Part shown: in pieces, positions 1 through 5,499 of the stretch
Position numbering within the stretch: position 1 is the first letter of the stretch
Layout of the letters: each line of letters starts with the position of its first letter
DNA from: an uncultured Anaerolineales bacterium
GTDB lineage: Bacteria; Chloroflexota; Anaerolineae; Anaerolineales; Villigracilaceae
Reading direction: 5' to 3'
DNA length: 12,672 nt
Assembly (NCBI GenBank): GCA_937928015.1
Contig: CALFXA010000099.1
Span: forward strand, 1-12,672
Made by a program: the position numbers and the translations under genes
The notes under the pieces: model-generated
Databases searched by the model: none
What the model saw: only the letters and a program-made list of their open reading frames with translations
What the model was told of the DNA's origin: nothing

Positions 1-198
1 GAGATCACCACCAATCCCCCCAAGGCCAGCGCGGCCAATCTGGCTAATAACCTGGCCAACGTGAAGGCCCAATTCGTAAATATCCCGCGGGCGCTGCTGG
101 AATCCAGCAATCCGCAGCCGCCTGTGAGAGACACAACCACCGAGCGCAAGGCACGGCGCCTCGCCGCTCAAGCCAAAATCTATCTGACCAAGGAGTAA
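1..198 (+). CDS. C-terminal end of upstream head gene (partial)
   Basis: An open frame enters from the left edge and ends in TAA at 196-198, leaving 65 visible residues. The segment is rich in Ala, Asn and Pro, then turns basic (motif RKARRLAAQAK near the end). It has no catalytic motif. In HK97-type head clusters the gene just before the major capsid protein is usually the prohead protease, a scaffold or the portal, so this is probably one of these, but that is inferred from position only. Its last codons overlap the AAGGAG ribosome site of the capsid gene, so the two are likely translated together. The frame is clear; the identity is not. Confidence 0.6.
   Translation, partial: EITTNPPKASAANLANNLANVKAQFVNIPRALLESSNPQPPVRDTTTERKARRLAAQAKIYLTKE
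190..195 (+). promoter_or_regulatory. Shine-Dalgarno site of the major capsid gene
   Basis: AAGGAG lies seven bases before the ATG at 203 and overlaps the last codons of the upstream gene. It fixes the capsid start and fits the high expression expected for a capsid protein. Confidence 0.75.
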
Positions 199-202
199 CA
201 CC

Positions 203-1462
203 ATGACCATCAAGTCTCTGTACGACCGTGTCATGAAGGCGAACGCCGAGCGTAACCGCATTGCCTCGGAAGTCGTGCGCCTGAATGACGAAGACAAGTT
301 CGACGACGCGCTCGCGCTGCAGCCGAAGCTGGACGCTGCCAATCGCGAGTATGACGACGCGAACAAGCTCTATCTCTCCACCCTGGCCGCTACGGGCGGC
401 GACGGTAACGGCCCTGCGACCAAGTTCGTGCCTGCCAACAACGATGGCCAGACCCAGATGCGTGAGGTCGTGGACCTGCGCAAGTCCAAGGAATATCAGG
501 ACCAGTGGTTCAAGGCCTTCCGCGCTGGCGTGACCCCCAAGAACCTGGCCGACAACGGCGGAGTCGAGCGCTTCCCGCTGCTGGTCAATGCCCTGACCGA
601 GACGGGCGGATCGCCCGCTGGCGAAGATGGCGGGTTCCTCAACCCCGTGGGCTTCGACAATCAGATCCATGAGCTGATGCGCGCCTTCGTTGACCTGGGA
701 AACTTCGTCAACGTCGAAGACGTCAACACCCTCACGGGCTGGCGCGTGATCGAACAGTACGCCGCCTCGCAGCCGTTGACCAAGGTTACCGAGTTGACCA
801 CCAAGGGCGATGGCGATGAGGGCGAAGGCCCCAAGTTCAACAAGGTCGATTTCTCGCTCGACGAGTATTTCGACTTCCTGCGCGTTGGCAACAGCCTGAT
901 GCAGGACACCCCCGTCAACATCATGGCCTATCTGAGCAAGTGGTTCAGCAAGAAATTGGTGTTGACCAATAACAGCCTGGTGCTGGCGCTGATCAACGCG
1001 ATCACTGGCGCGGCCGTCAGCGATTACAAGGACACGCTCAAGGCGATCAAGACTGCCTTGAATAAGACCCTAGACCCCGCGTTCTCGGCCTCGGCCTCGC
1101 TCGTCGTCAACCAGAGCGGTCTGGACGTCCTGGATCAGCTCGAAGACGGCACAGGGCGCCCGCTGCTGCAGCCTGATCCCTCTTCCCCGACCGCGTTCCG
1201 CGTCAAGGGCCGCCCCGTGATCGTCCTCTCGGATGCCCACTGGCCCAACATGACGGGCCCCGCGCGCACCCGCATCGCCATCGGCGATGGCAAGGAATAC
1301 GCCACCCTATTCCGCCGCGCTGGTTACGAGTTCGCTTCGACCAACGTAGGCGGCAGCGCCTGGCGCTCGAACAGCTCCGAGGTGCGCGGAATCGCCCGCC
1401 TCGACTCGGCCGAGCTCGACGCTGGCGCCCTGACCGTCTTGAAGGTCACGCTGCCCGCGTAA
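203..1462 (+). CDS. HK97-family major capsid protein
   Basis: This 419-residue protein forms the icosahedral shell. Residues 1-65 are a charged, heptad-like helical stretch, matching the delta domain that serves as an internal scaffold in HK97-type capsids and is cut off by the prohead protease. A flexible Gly/Asn/Pro-rich stretch (65-85) follows and would suit the cleavage region and N-arm. The core then shows family hallmarks: GGFLNP at 143-148, a likely E-loop around 185-215 rich in Gly, Asp and Glu, SLVVNQSGLDVL (299-310) followed by DGTGRPLL (315-322), KGRPVIVLSD (335-344), and a C-terminal segment with IAIGDG and RRAGYEF near 358-377. The start is set by AAGGAG at 190-195. The length is normal for a capsid protein carrying a delta domain. 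I cannot judge whether the subunits cross-link as in HK97. Confidence 0.95.
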   Translation: MTIKSLYDRVMKANAERNRIASEVVRLNDEDKFDDALALQPKLDAANREYDDANKLYLSTLAATGGDGNGPATKFVPANNDGQTQMREVVDLRKSKEYQDQWFKAFRAGVTPKNLADNGGVERFPLLVNALTETGGSPAGEDGGFLNPVGFDNQIHELMRAFVDLGNFVNVEDVNTLTGWRVIEQYAASQPLTKVTELTTKGDGDEGEGPKFNKVDFSLDEYFDFLRVGNSLMQDTPVNIMAYLSKWFSKKLVLTNNSLVLALINAITGAAVSDYKDTLKAIKTALNKTLDPAFSASASLVVNQSGLDVLDQLEDGTGRPLLQPDPSSPTAFRVKGRPVIVLSDAHWPNMTGPARTRIAIGDGKEYATLFRRAGYEFASTNVGGSAWRSNSSEVRGIARLDSAELDAGALTVLKVTLPA

Positions 1463-1483
1463 GCGGCAGACCGTTGTCATTGA

Positions 1484-1508
1484 CCTCTCCCTGGCAATCG
1501 GGGAGAGG
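1484..1508 (+). other. RNA hairpin after the capsid gene
   Basis: CCTCTCCC (1484-1491) pairs perfectly with GGGAGAGG (1501-1508), an 8-bp stem with a 9-nt loop and a possible closing T-G wobble. No T-run follows, so it is not a typical rho-independent terminator. It lies in the 66-base gap between the capsid gene and the next gene, 20 bases before the ATG at 1529. A role in mRNA processing or stability, or in partial attenuation after the capsid gene, is inference. Confidence 0.6.
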
Positions 1509-1514
1509 ATGAGT

Positions 1515-1521
1515 AGAAAGG
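1515..1521 (+). promoter_or_regulatory. Shine-Dalgarno site of the decoration-like gene
   Basis: AGAAAGG lies seven bases before the ATG at 1529 and is outside the hairpin that ends at 1508, so this start should be open to ribosomes. Confidence 0.55.
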
Positions 1522-1528
1522 TAATCCC

Positions 1529-2188
1529 ATGACGGATTATTCCACGACCAAAAACAGGATGACGGACGGCGGCGACCGCTGGGTGATCGGCGCTGGCGGA
1601 ACCCTGGAGTTCGAACCTGGCGCGCAGGTAGAGGGTGGCGCGCTGGTGGTGAATGGCGTCGGGGCGCTCTCGACCAAGTTCATGCACCAATACAGCATTG
1701 CGCCTGCGGCCAAGAGCGCCACGGGTGTGCATGCGGCTATTGCCCTGACCGCCTCGCCCCAGACCATTACCACGGCCATCACCAATCCCGACGTGCCGCG
1801 CACGGTGACCGTCAAAGGCAATGCCTCGGGCATCACGGGCGACGTGGTCATCACGGGCACCAACATTAACGGTGATGCGATCACCGACACCATCGCGCTC
1901 AACGGAGCGACCGAAGTCGAAGGAGCCAAGGCATTTTCCACGGTCACGTCGATCCAGCTGCCTGCTGAGATCCATGCGGGTACCGACACAGTCAGCATCG
2001 GCAAGGCCAACTCGTTCGGCCTGCCTGAGATCGTCGAGTATGCCGCACTGATGTACAAGTCTCTCTTCGATGGCGCCGCCGATGCGGGTACGACCTATGT
2101 GGACGCCGACGAAATCGAAAAGAACATGTACACCATCGCTGGCACGCCCAACGGCACCAAGGTCCTCGACCTGTACTACATCGTCTGA
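1529..2188 (+). CDS. Probable capsid decoration or head-fibre protein
   Basis: A 219-residue protein made directly after the major capsid protein. The N-terminal segment contains a Gly-rich strand pattern (GAGGTLEFEPGAQVEGG, 21-37) like the short repeat that starts many phage head-fibre and decoration proteins. Residues 65-165 are Thr/Val/Ile/Gly-rich and look like an immunoglobulin-like beta sandwich (TVTVKGNASG, DVVITGTNINGD, DTIALNG). This kind of domain is common in phage surface proteins. The C-terminal 50 residues are less repetitive and end in an aromatic strand (LDLYYIV). There is no signal peptide, membrane segment or catalytic motif. Position and beta-rich composition support a role on the capsid surface; the specific family is not proven. 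Hairpins at both ends may set its dosage. Confidence 0.6.
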   Translation: MTDYSTTKNRMTDGGDRWVIGAGGTLEFEPGAQVEGGALVVNGVGALSTKFMHQYSIAPAAKSATGVHAAIALTASPQTITTAITNPDVPRTVTVKGNASGITGDVVITGTNINGDAITDTIALNGATEVEGAKAFSTVTSIQLPAEIHAGTDTVSIGKANSFGLPEIVEYAALMYKSLFDGAADAGTTYVDADEIEKNMYTIAGTPNGTKVLDLYYIV

Positions 2189-2196
2189 GTCTCTCT

Positions 2197-2221
2197 CCTC
2201 CCCGCCTCGTGGGCGGGGAGG
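2197..2221 (+). other. Strong RNA hairpin overlapping the connector ribosome site
   Basis: CCTCCCCGCC (2197-2206) pairs perfectly with GGCGGGGAGG (2212-2221), a 10-bp GC-rich stem with a TCGTG loop. No T-run follows, so it is unlikely to be an intrinsic terminator. The 3' arm contains the GGGGAGG that would serve as ribosome site for the ATG at 2236, so folding could limit initiation there. It resembles the hairpin at 1484-1508 in having a CT-rich 5' arm and a GA-rich 3' arm. Confidence 0.65.
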
Positions 2222-2235
2222 GAGCCTAGATCCCT

Positions 2236-2754
2236 ATGGCCAACCTGCTGACCCCAACCGAAGCTGCCGATATCCTGCGCACCACCACGGATGATCCCAA
2301 TATGCTGCTGCTTCTGCCGCAGATCGATGCGTTCATCCGTGACGCCACGGGCCGTGATTGGACCGCGGACAGCTCGATTTATGGCACAGCCAAGGCTGCT
2401 GCGCGCATGCTGCTGGTGATGTGGTACGAAAACCCTGGCATGGTTGGGAATGGAGAAACGCTGAGCTATGGAATCACGGCGGCGCTGGGCCAGTTGGAGA
2501 GCATAGCCATGCGCAGGCGCAAGGCTATTTTCTATGGACGCGAAGGTGCAGGCGCGATCGTTGTATCGGACCTGCAGGTGGGCGACCAGGTGATCTCGCT
2601 GGTAACCCTCTATGGCGGATCAGGCAGCGCGGCGAGCAGCTTCGAGTCTGTCGTCAGCGTCGATCAGCGGATCCAGCAGACTGCGACCGATGACCTCTCC
2701 GAGCGCCTGTACCAGGTCGAAGTGATCTCGGCAGCCGACGCGCTGCTGCCATAG
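2236..2754 (+). CDS. Head-tail connector, HK97 gp6-like, with extra C-terminal domain
   Basis: This 172-residue protein should form the ring docked under the portal (adaptor). Residues 1-100 have the helical layout of gp6/YqbG-type connectors: an N-terminal LTPTEAADILR helix, a PQIDAFIRDATGRDW helix (29-42) in which the phrase around IDAFIRDATGRDW is typical, then helices spanning AKAAARMLLVMWY (52-64) and a final LGQLES helix (84-89). The family is usually about 100 residues, so residues 105-172 are an addition. They are beta-like (AIVVSDLQVGDQVISLVTLYGG, then SFESVVSVD and LYQVEVIS). The ATG follows the GA-rich arm of the hairpin at 2197-2221, with the SD at 2217-2224 about 11 bases upstream. 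The gene ends in TAG, 22 bases before the next preferred start. Confidence 0.8.
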   Translation: MANLLTPTEAADILRTTTDDPNMLLLLPQIDAFIRDATGRDWTADSSIYGTAKAAARMLLVMWYENPGMVGNGETLSYGITAALGQLESIAMRRRKAIFYGREGAGAIVVSDLQVGDQVISLVTLYGGSGSAASSFESVVSVDQRIQQTATDDLSERLYQVEVISAADALLP

Positions 2755-2776
2755 CGTTTCTGTGGAAACAGCAGCG

Positions 2777-3145
2777 ATGAGTGACCCATATCTGATCGGC
2801 TTGCGCGATTACGGATGGATGGCAGTTCTGATGTTATTCATGATCAAGGACGTTTGGCCCTGGTTTCGTGACCACGTATTCCCACAGGCACGCCAGGAAC
2901 GCATGAACGAGGCCAAACGCAAAGCCGATCAGGAACTGCGGCAAACCAAGGCGCTCGAAGCCATTGCAGAGGCCACCAACCAGATCAATATCAATAACGC
3001 GTTGACCTCTGAGCGGTTGGCTACTCTGGCCAATCTATTGGGCGAGCACGACCGCTATACCCGCGACAGCGTGCAGGAGATGTTTCGGATGACAGGCATC
3101 ACCCCGCGCCGCCGCCGCACAGATCGCAAGGAGCGCAAGCAGTAA
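2777..3145 (+). CDS. Small membrane-anchored coiled-coil protein, function unknown
   Basis: A 122-residue protein. Residues 13-30 (GWMAVLMLFMI then KDVWPWF) form one short hydrophobic, aromatic-bordered segment that could span or dip into the membrane. Residues 38-100 are highly charged and helical with heptad-like spacing, and the C-terminus is very basic (RRRRTDRKERK, 111-121). There is no signal-peptidase site. I chose the ATG at 2777, preceded by GGAA at 2764-2767; an in-frame GTG at 2762 adds five residues but has no SD. The stop overlaps the next ATG (TAATG at 3143-3147). It sits between connector and head closure genes, where a membrane protein is not expected. A holin or spanin-like role, or a DNA- or membrane-contact protein for ejection, are possible but unsupported by any diagnostic motif. 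Confidence 0.75.
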   Translation: MSDPYLIGLRDYGWMAVLMLFMIKDVWPWFRDHVFPQARQERMNEAKRKADQELRQTKALEAIAEATNQININNALTSERLATLANLLGEHDRYTRDSVQEMFRMTGITPRRRRTDRKERKQ

Positions 3146-3489
3146 TGGCCACCACCTACCCGATCAACCCTGCCAAGTATCGCCATAGGATCACCATCCG
3201 CAACGCGCCGAGCGACAGCAGCCGAGACAGCTTCGGCGGCCGCAAAGGCGTTGGCTCGACCGTGGCCATCGTATGGGCTGAAAAGCAGGACTGGAGCGGA
3301 TCCGAGGTGGCCGAGATCGGACGCGAGACGGCGGTCGTTACGACCAAGTTCAAGATCCGCTGGCGCTCCGACATTATCCCCACCATGCAGGTTGTGCATG
3401 GCTCGGATGTGTACGACATCCAGAGTGTATTGGATTTCGACGGCACCAAGCATGAGTTGGTGCTGGAATGCAGAAAGGTGATTCTATGA
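3145..3489 (+). CDS. Head closure / head-tail adaptor protein, SPP1 gp16-like
   Basis: A 114-residue beta-barrel-type protein matching the phage head-tail joining family (Pfam Phage_H_T_join). The typical order is visible: an N-terminal YRHRITIRNA strand (12-21), a D-S-F-G-G-R loop (28-33), then a strand with VWAEKQDWSGSE (43-54), an EIGRETA helix or turn, KFKIRW (69-74), and the closing YDIQSVLDFDG and LVLECRKV segments. In SPP1 and HK97 this protein plugs or caps the connector after packaging and is the docking surface for the tail. The gene starts by a one-base overlap with the preceding stop and ends overlapping the next gene by ATGA (3486-3489), which implies coupled translation. Length and order are normal for the family. 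Confidence 0.88.
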   Translation: MATTYPINPAKYRHRITIRNAPSDSSRDSFGGRKGVGSTVAIVWAEKQDWSGSEVAEIGRETAVVTTKFKIRWRSDIIPTMQVVHGSDVYDIQSVLDFDGTKHELVLECRKVIL

Positions 3490-3647
3490 GCGAGAAAACC
3501 GTCAAAGTCAAATTGCTCAAGGCCAAGGTGATCGACGGCAGCGTCGAGCCTGCTGGCAGTGTTGTCAGCGTGGCTGAGTCTGTGGCCAAGACCTGGATCG
3601 CGGCCAAGGAAGCCGCGCCCGAAAAAGAGGCCACCCCGAATGCCTAA
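3486..3647 (+). CDS. 53-residue small protein in neck cluster
   Basis: The ATG at 3486 overlaps the stop of the head closure gene (ATGA) and the TAA at 3645-3647 overlaps the start of the next gene by eight bases. This tight fit is good evidence that it is real. The protein begins MSEKTVKVKLLKAKVIDG, continues with a P-A-G-S-V-V-S-V-A-E motif, then a short helix (SVAKTWIAAKEA) and a charged tail. This pattern (a KVKLL strand, a PAGS turn, a helix of the 'lAk.wia.g.a' type) resembles the very small proteins often seen next to neck genes in siphophages (DUF7210-like). That assignment is from memory of the pattern. No molecular role is known to me. Confidence 0.7.
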   Translation: MSEKTVKVKLLKAKVIDGSVEPAGSVVSVAESVAKTWIAAKEAAPEKEATPNA

Positions 3648-4278
3648 ACCACGAATCCGCGGTGCAGCTGCCAACCTGCGCGGGAAGTTATCCATTTCCG
3701 CGCAGAGCTTCCAACGCTTCGAGAGAGAGATGAAGCGGTTGGAGGTCGTGGCGCGTGCCGAGGTCATCCGTGCGGCCCTGCAGGCTGGCGGGGATGTGAT
3801 CCATGATGCAGCTGAATCCAAGGCGCCAGGTCCATACATCGTGACCAAGATCGTGACGGGCGCCGAGTTGATGAAAGGTTGGAAGAGCAGCGCGTCCACC
3901 CAGGGCCTGAAGGCCGACAGCTTATATATCATCATCGGTCCCGATAAGCAGCATTGGTACTACCGATTCCCTGAGTATGGTGTGAAGGCGCACGGCGTGA
4001 AGCGTCGCAAGCGCACCCGCTACAGCCAATACCTGAAGTCTCAGGGCGTGGCCACCTCGAAGGCGCGCAAGTATACGATCGGGAAACGCACCGTGGCCGC
4101 CACGCGGCCCGCGATGGTCTTCACGGTCAACGGCAAACTGGTCTTTACGCGCCACGTCAAGGGCAGCCCCGCCAAGCCATTCCTGCGGCCTGCGATGGAT
4201 ACGCAGGGCATGGTTGCTGTGCAGCGGATCGGTGACATACTGGCGGATCATATTGCCAAGGCAGCAAAGAGTTCATGA
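3640..4278 (+). CDS. HK97 gp10-like neck / tail completion protein
   Basis: A 212-residue protein. I place the start at the ATG at 3640, with AGAGG nine bases upstream and an eight-base overlap with the previous gene; upstream in-frame ATGs would run further into that gene. HK97 gp10 family features are an N-terminal helix (FQRFEREMKRLEVVARAEV, 24-42), the segment RAALQAGGDVIHDAAESKAP (44-63), a strand LYIIIGPD (95-102), a YRFPEYG (108-114) equivalent of the family's 'YGt' site, and the terminal AKPFLRPAMD motif (178-187). Members are usually about 120-150 residues. The excess is a basic insertion between the YG and PFLRPA motifs (about 115-177) that includes KRRKRTR at 121-127. Its predicted place is the neck or tail terminator region. 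Stop and next start overlap as ATGA. Confidence 0.8.
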   Translation: MPKPRIRGAAANLRGKLSISAQSFQRFEREMKRLEVVARAEVIRAALQAGGDVIHDAAESKAPGPYIVTKIVTGAELMKGWKSSASTQGLKADSLYIIIGPDKQHWYYRFPEYGVKAHGVKRRKRTRYSQYLKSQGVATSKARKYTIGKRTVAATRPAMVFTVNGKLVFTRHVKGSPAKPFLRPAMDTQGMVAVQRIGDILADHIAKAAKSS

Positions 4279-4673
4279 CGACGCTGGTGGAAGGCCTGAA
4301 ATCGTACCGGGAGACCCAGGTGACCGACATCGGGAAGGGGTACCCGATTGAGGTCCCGCAGGATGCCGCTTATCCCGCCTGGTCGTACCAGGTCATCGAT
4401 GACGAGCAGATGCTGTCGCACGGAGGCGGTACGAAATACGCCAAGGCGCGTGTGCAGATCGACATCATGGCCAAGGAAACAGCCAGCCTGAGCGGATACG
4501 GCGCTGCAAAGGGATTGGCGGAGCAGGTCCGCGCTGCCCTGGATGGTTTCAAGGGCAATATGGGCGGAGTCGCTGTGAAGTATTGCAAGACGACGATATC
4601 GGACGATTGGGCAGAAAATCATAACCTGCCTGTCGCTAGTGTGGATGTGATCATCCACTACAAAATTCAGTAA
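4275..4673 (+). CDS. Tail completion protein, gp17-like (DUF3168)
   Basis: A 132-residue protein translationally coupled to the gp10-like gene (ATGA at 4275-4278). The family pattern is present: an N-terminal helix and strand, an A-Y-P-A-W-S-Y-Q-V segment near 34-42 matching the 'PYIvy' strand, a histidine/glycine loop (SHGGG), a strand VQIDIMAKE (60-68) matching the 'vqid.wa' motif, a helix AAKGLAEQVRAALDGF (76-91), and a last strand VDVIIHYKI. Such proteins form the tail terminator or tail-to-head joining ring in SPP1 and HK97 type phages. Together with connector, closure and gp10-like genes this gives the complete type 1 siphophage neck set. The length is normal. Confidence 0.82.
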   Translation: MTTLVEGLKSYRETQVTDIGKGYPIEVPQDAAYPAWSYQVIDDEQMLSHGGGTKYAKARVQIDIMAKETASLSGYGAAKGLAEQVRAALDGFKGNMGGVAVKYCKTTISDDWAENHNLPVASVDVIIHYKIQ

Positions 4674-4679
4674 GGAGGT
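4672..4679 (+). promoter_or_regulatory. Perfect Shine-Dalgarno site of the tail tube gene
   Basis: AAGGAGGT overlaps the TAA of the preceding gene and precedes the ATG at 4683. It is the closest match to the anti-SD in the window, as expected for a structural protein needed in very many copies. Confidence 0.85.
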
Positions 4680-4682
4680 CCC

Positions 4683-5102
4683 ATGACCGCAACTGTTGAA
4701 GGCGGATTCGGATTATCCGTCAAGATCAAGATCGCTTCGACCATGACCGCCATTGTCGAGATGCTCGAAGGCGAGATTCCCGAGTTCGAGAAGTTCCTGG
4801 CGGAGATGACCCCGCATGATGCCCCAGGCGGCTACGCCAAATACGTGGCCACTGGCAAGCGCAAGATGAACGAGTTCAAGATCACCCTGGGTTGGGACTC
4901 GGACGACAGCACGCACGCCGCCGTTCTGGCAGCGTTCGATAGCGACAGCCCCGTCGATATGTCGGTTGTCTCTCCCGATGGCGCAGACGAGACCATCGCA
5001 TTTGCCGCGCACATCGCGAAGATCGGCCGCATCGCCGAACAGGAAGATGGCTACAAGTGCGATGTGACCATCCAGCCAACGGGCGCGCCGACCATTTCGT
5101 AG
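4683..5102 (+). CDS. Major tail tube protein
   Basis: A 139-residue protein placed between the tail completion gene and the G/GT chaperone genes, the fixed position of the tube subunit in siphophages. Visible pattern: N-terminal GGFGLSVKIKIASTMTAIVEM (strand then helix), an EIPEFEKFLAEMTPHDAPGG stretch (31-50) matching the 'f.....t.hda..g....i.tg' segment of tube proteins, then YVATGKRKMNEFKITLGWDSDDSTHAAVLAAF (54-85), where a strand and helix pair typically follows 'tg..+....i.l.wd...'. The remainder is beta-rich (VDMSVVSPDG, IAFAAHIAKIGRIA, KCDVTIQPTG) and closes with the V-T-I-Q-P-T-G motif seen at the end of this fold. The strong SD upstream agrees with high copy number. Confidence 0.85.
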   Translation: MTATVEGGFGLSVKIKIASTMTAIVEMLEGEIPEFEKFLAEMTPHDAPGGYAKYVATGKRKMNEFKITLGWDSDDSTHAAVLAAFDSDSPVDMSVVSPDGADETIAFAAHIAKIGRIAEQEDGYKCDVTIQPTGAPTIS

Positions 5103-5109
5103 GTGATCC

Positions 5110-5499
5110 ATGCGAAAACTTACCCGCGCCGACCTGATCGCGCCCTGGCAATTCAAGATCGAGAGCGTGCCTGTCCCTGAAATTGCCGAGGATGCTGCCG
5201 TCAATGTCAAGCAGTTTTCCGCAGCCGACCGCGGCAAGCTGGAAGTACTGGGCACTCGGTACCGCGAGAAAAAGGCCTTCGAGGATGTTCCCAAGGTGCG
5301 CCTCATGACGTGCGCCCTGTCAATGTGCGACGACGACGGAAACTGTCTTTTCCAGCCGACGGAGTCCGACATGGCTGAGATCGCGAAGATGCCCGCCGCC
5401 GTGCTCGACCGAATCTTCGATGCAGCCGCCAAGCTGAACGGCCTCGAAAAGAAGAACAACGAGGAACAGGAAAAAAACTCCGAGAGCGCCCAGAGCTAA
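5110..5499 (+). CDS. Tail assembly chaperone, gpG-like (unshifted product)
   Basis: A 129-residue protein from the ATG at 5110 (AGGTG at 5101-5105) to TAA at 5497-5499. It has the layout of siphophage tail assembly chaperones: an N-terminal short helix (LTRADLIA), a beta-strand with VPVPEI, a basic helix (FSAADRGKLEVLGTRYREKK), a V-R-L-M-T-C-A-L-S-M-C strand followed by D-D-D-G-N-C-L-F (75-82), then a helix DMAEIAKMPAAVLDRIFDAAAKLNGL (about 87-112). The tail is Lys/Glu/Asn-rich and contains the slippery site. In phage lambda gpG coats the tape measure with gpGT while the tail assembles and is absent from the virion. Here the same role is inferred from position, length and the frameshift signal. 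Confidence 0.85.
   Translation: MRKLTRADLIAPWQFKIESVPVPEIAEDAAVNVKQFSAADRGKLEVLGTRYREKKAFEDVPKVRLMTCALSMCDDDGNCLFQPTESDMAEIAKMPAAVLDRIFDAAAKLNGLEKKNNEEQEKNSESAQS
5472..5478 (+). promoter_or_regulatory. -1 ribosomal frameshift slippery heptamer
   Basis: In the gpG frame the codons read GAA AAA AAC, giving the canonical X XXY YYZ heptamer A AAA AAC. After a one-base backward slip both tRNAs can re-pair (AAA AAA), and translation continues from CTC at 5478-5480 in the frame that stays open to 5798. A long hairpin begins five nucleotides downstream. The site lies seven codons before the gpG stop. Confidence 0.88.

Noticed and set aside
44..670. Long open frame on the minus strand over the capsid gene start
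   Set aside because: It is fully overlapped by the confident capsid and upstream frames, has no SD, and shows the odd composition of a shadow frame in GC-rich coding DNA.
1509..1532. A seven-codon frame (MSRKVIP) with a stop that overlaps the ATG at 1529
   Set aside because: It begins directly after the hairpin, but the GA-rich arm is too close to the ATG to act as an SD and would be paired. Such tiny frames are common by chance.
1484..2221. Both intergenic hairpins as rho-independent terminators
   Set aside because: Neither is followed by a T-run on either strand, and the genes downstream belong to the same assembly pathway and must be transcribed.
2762..3145. GTG at 2762 as start of the membrane-anchored protein
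   Set aside because: There is no SD before it. The ATG at 2777 has a GGAA at fitting distance. The difference is five residues, so either remains possible.
3156..3935. 259-codon open frame on the minus strand across the head closure and gp10-like genes
   Set aside because: It overlaps three coupled + strand genes with family-level support. No domain is recognisable in it.
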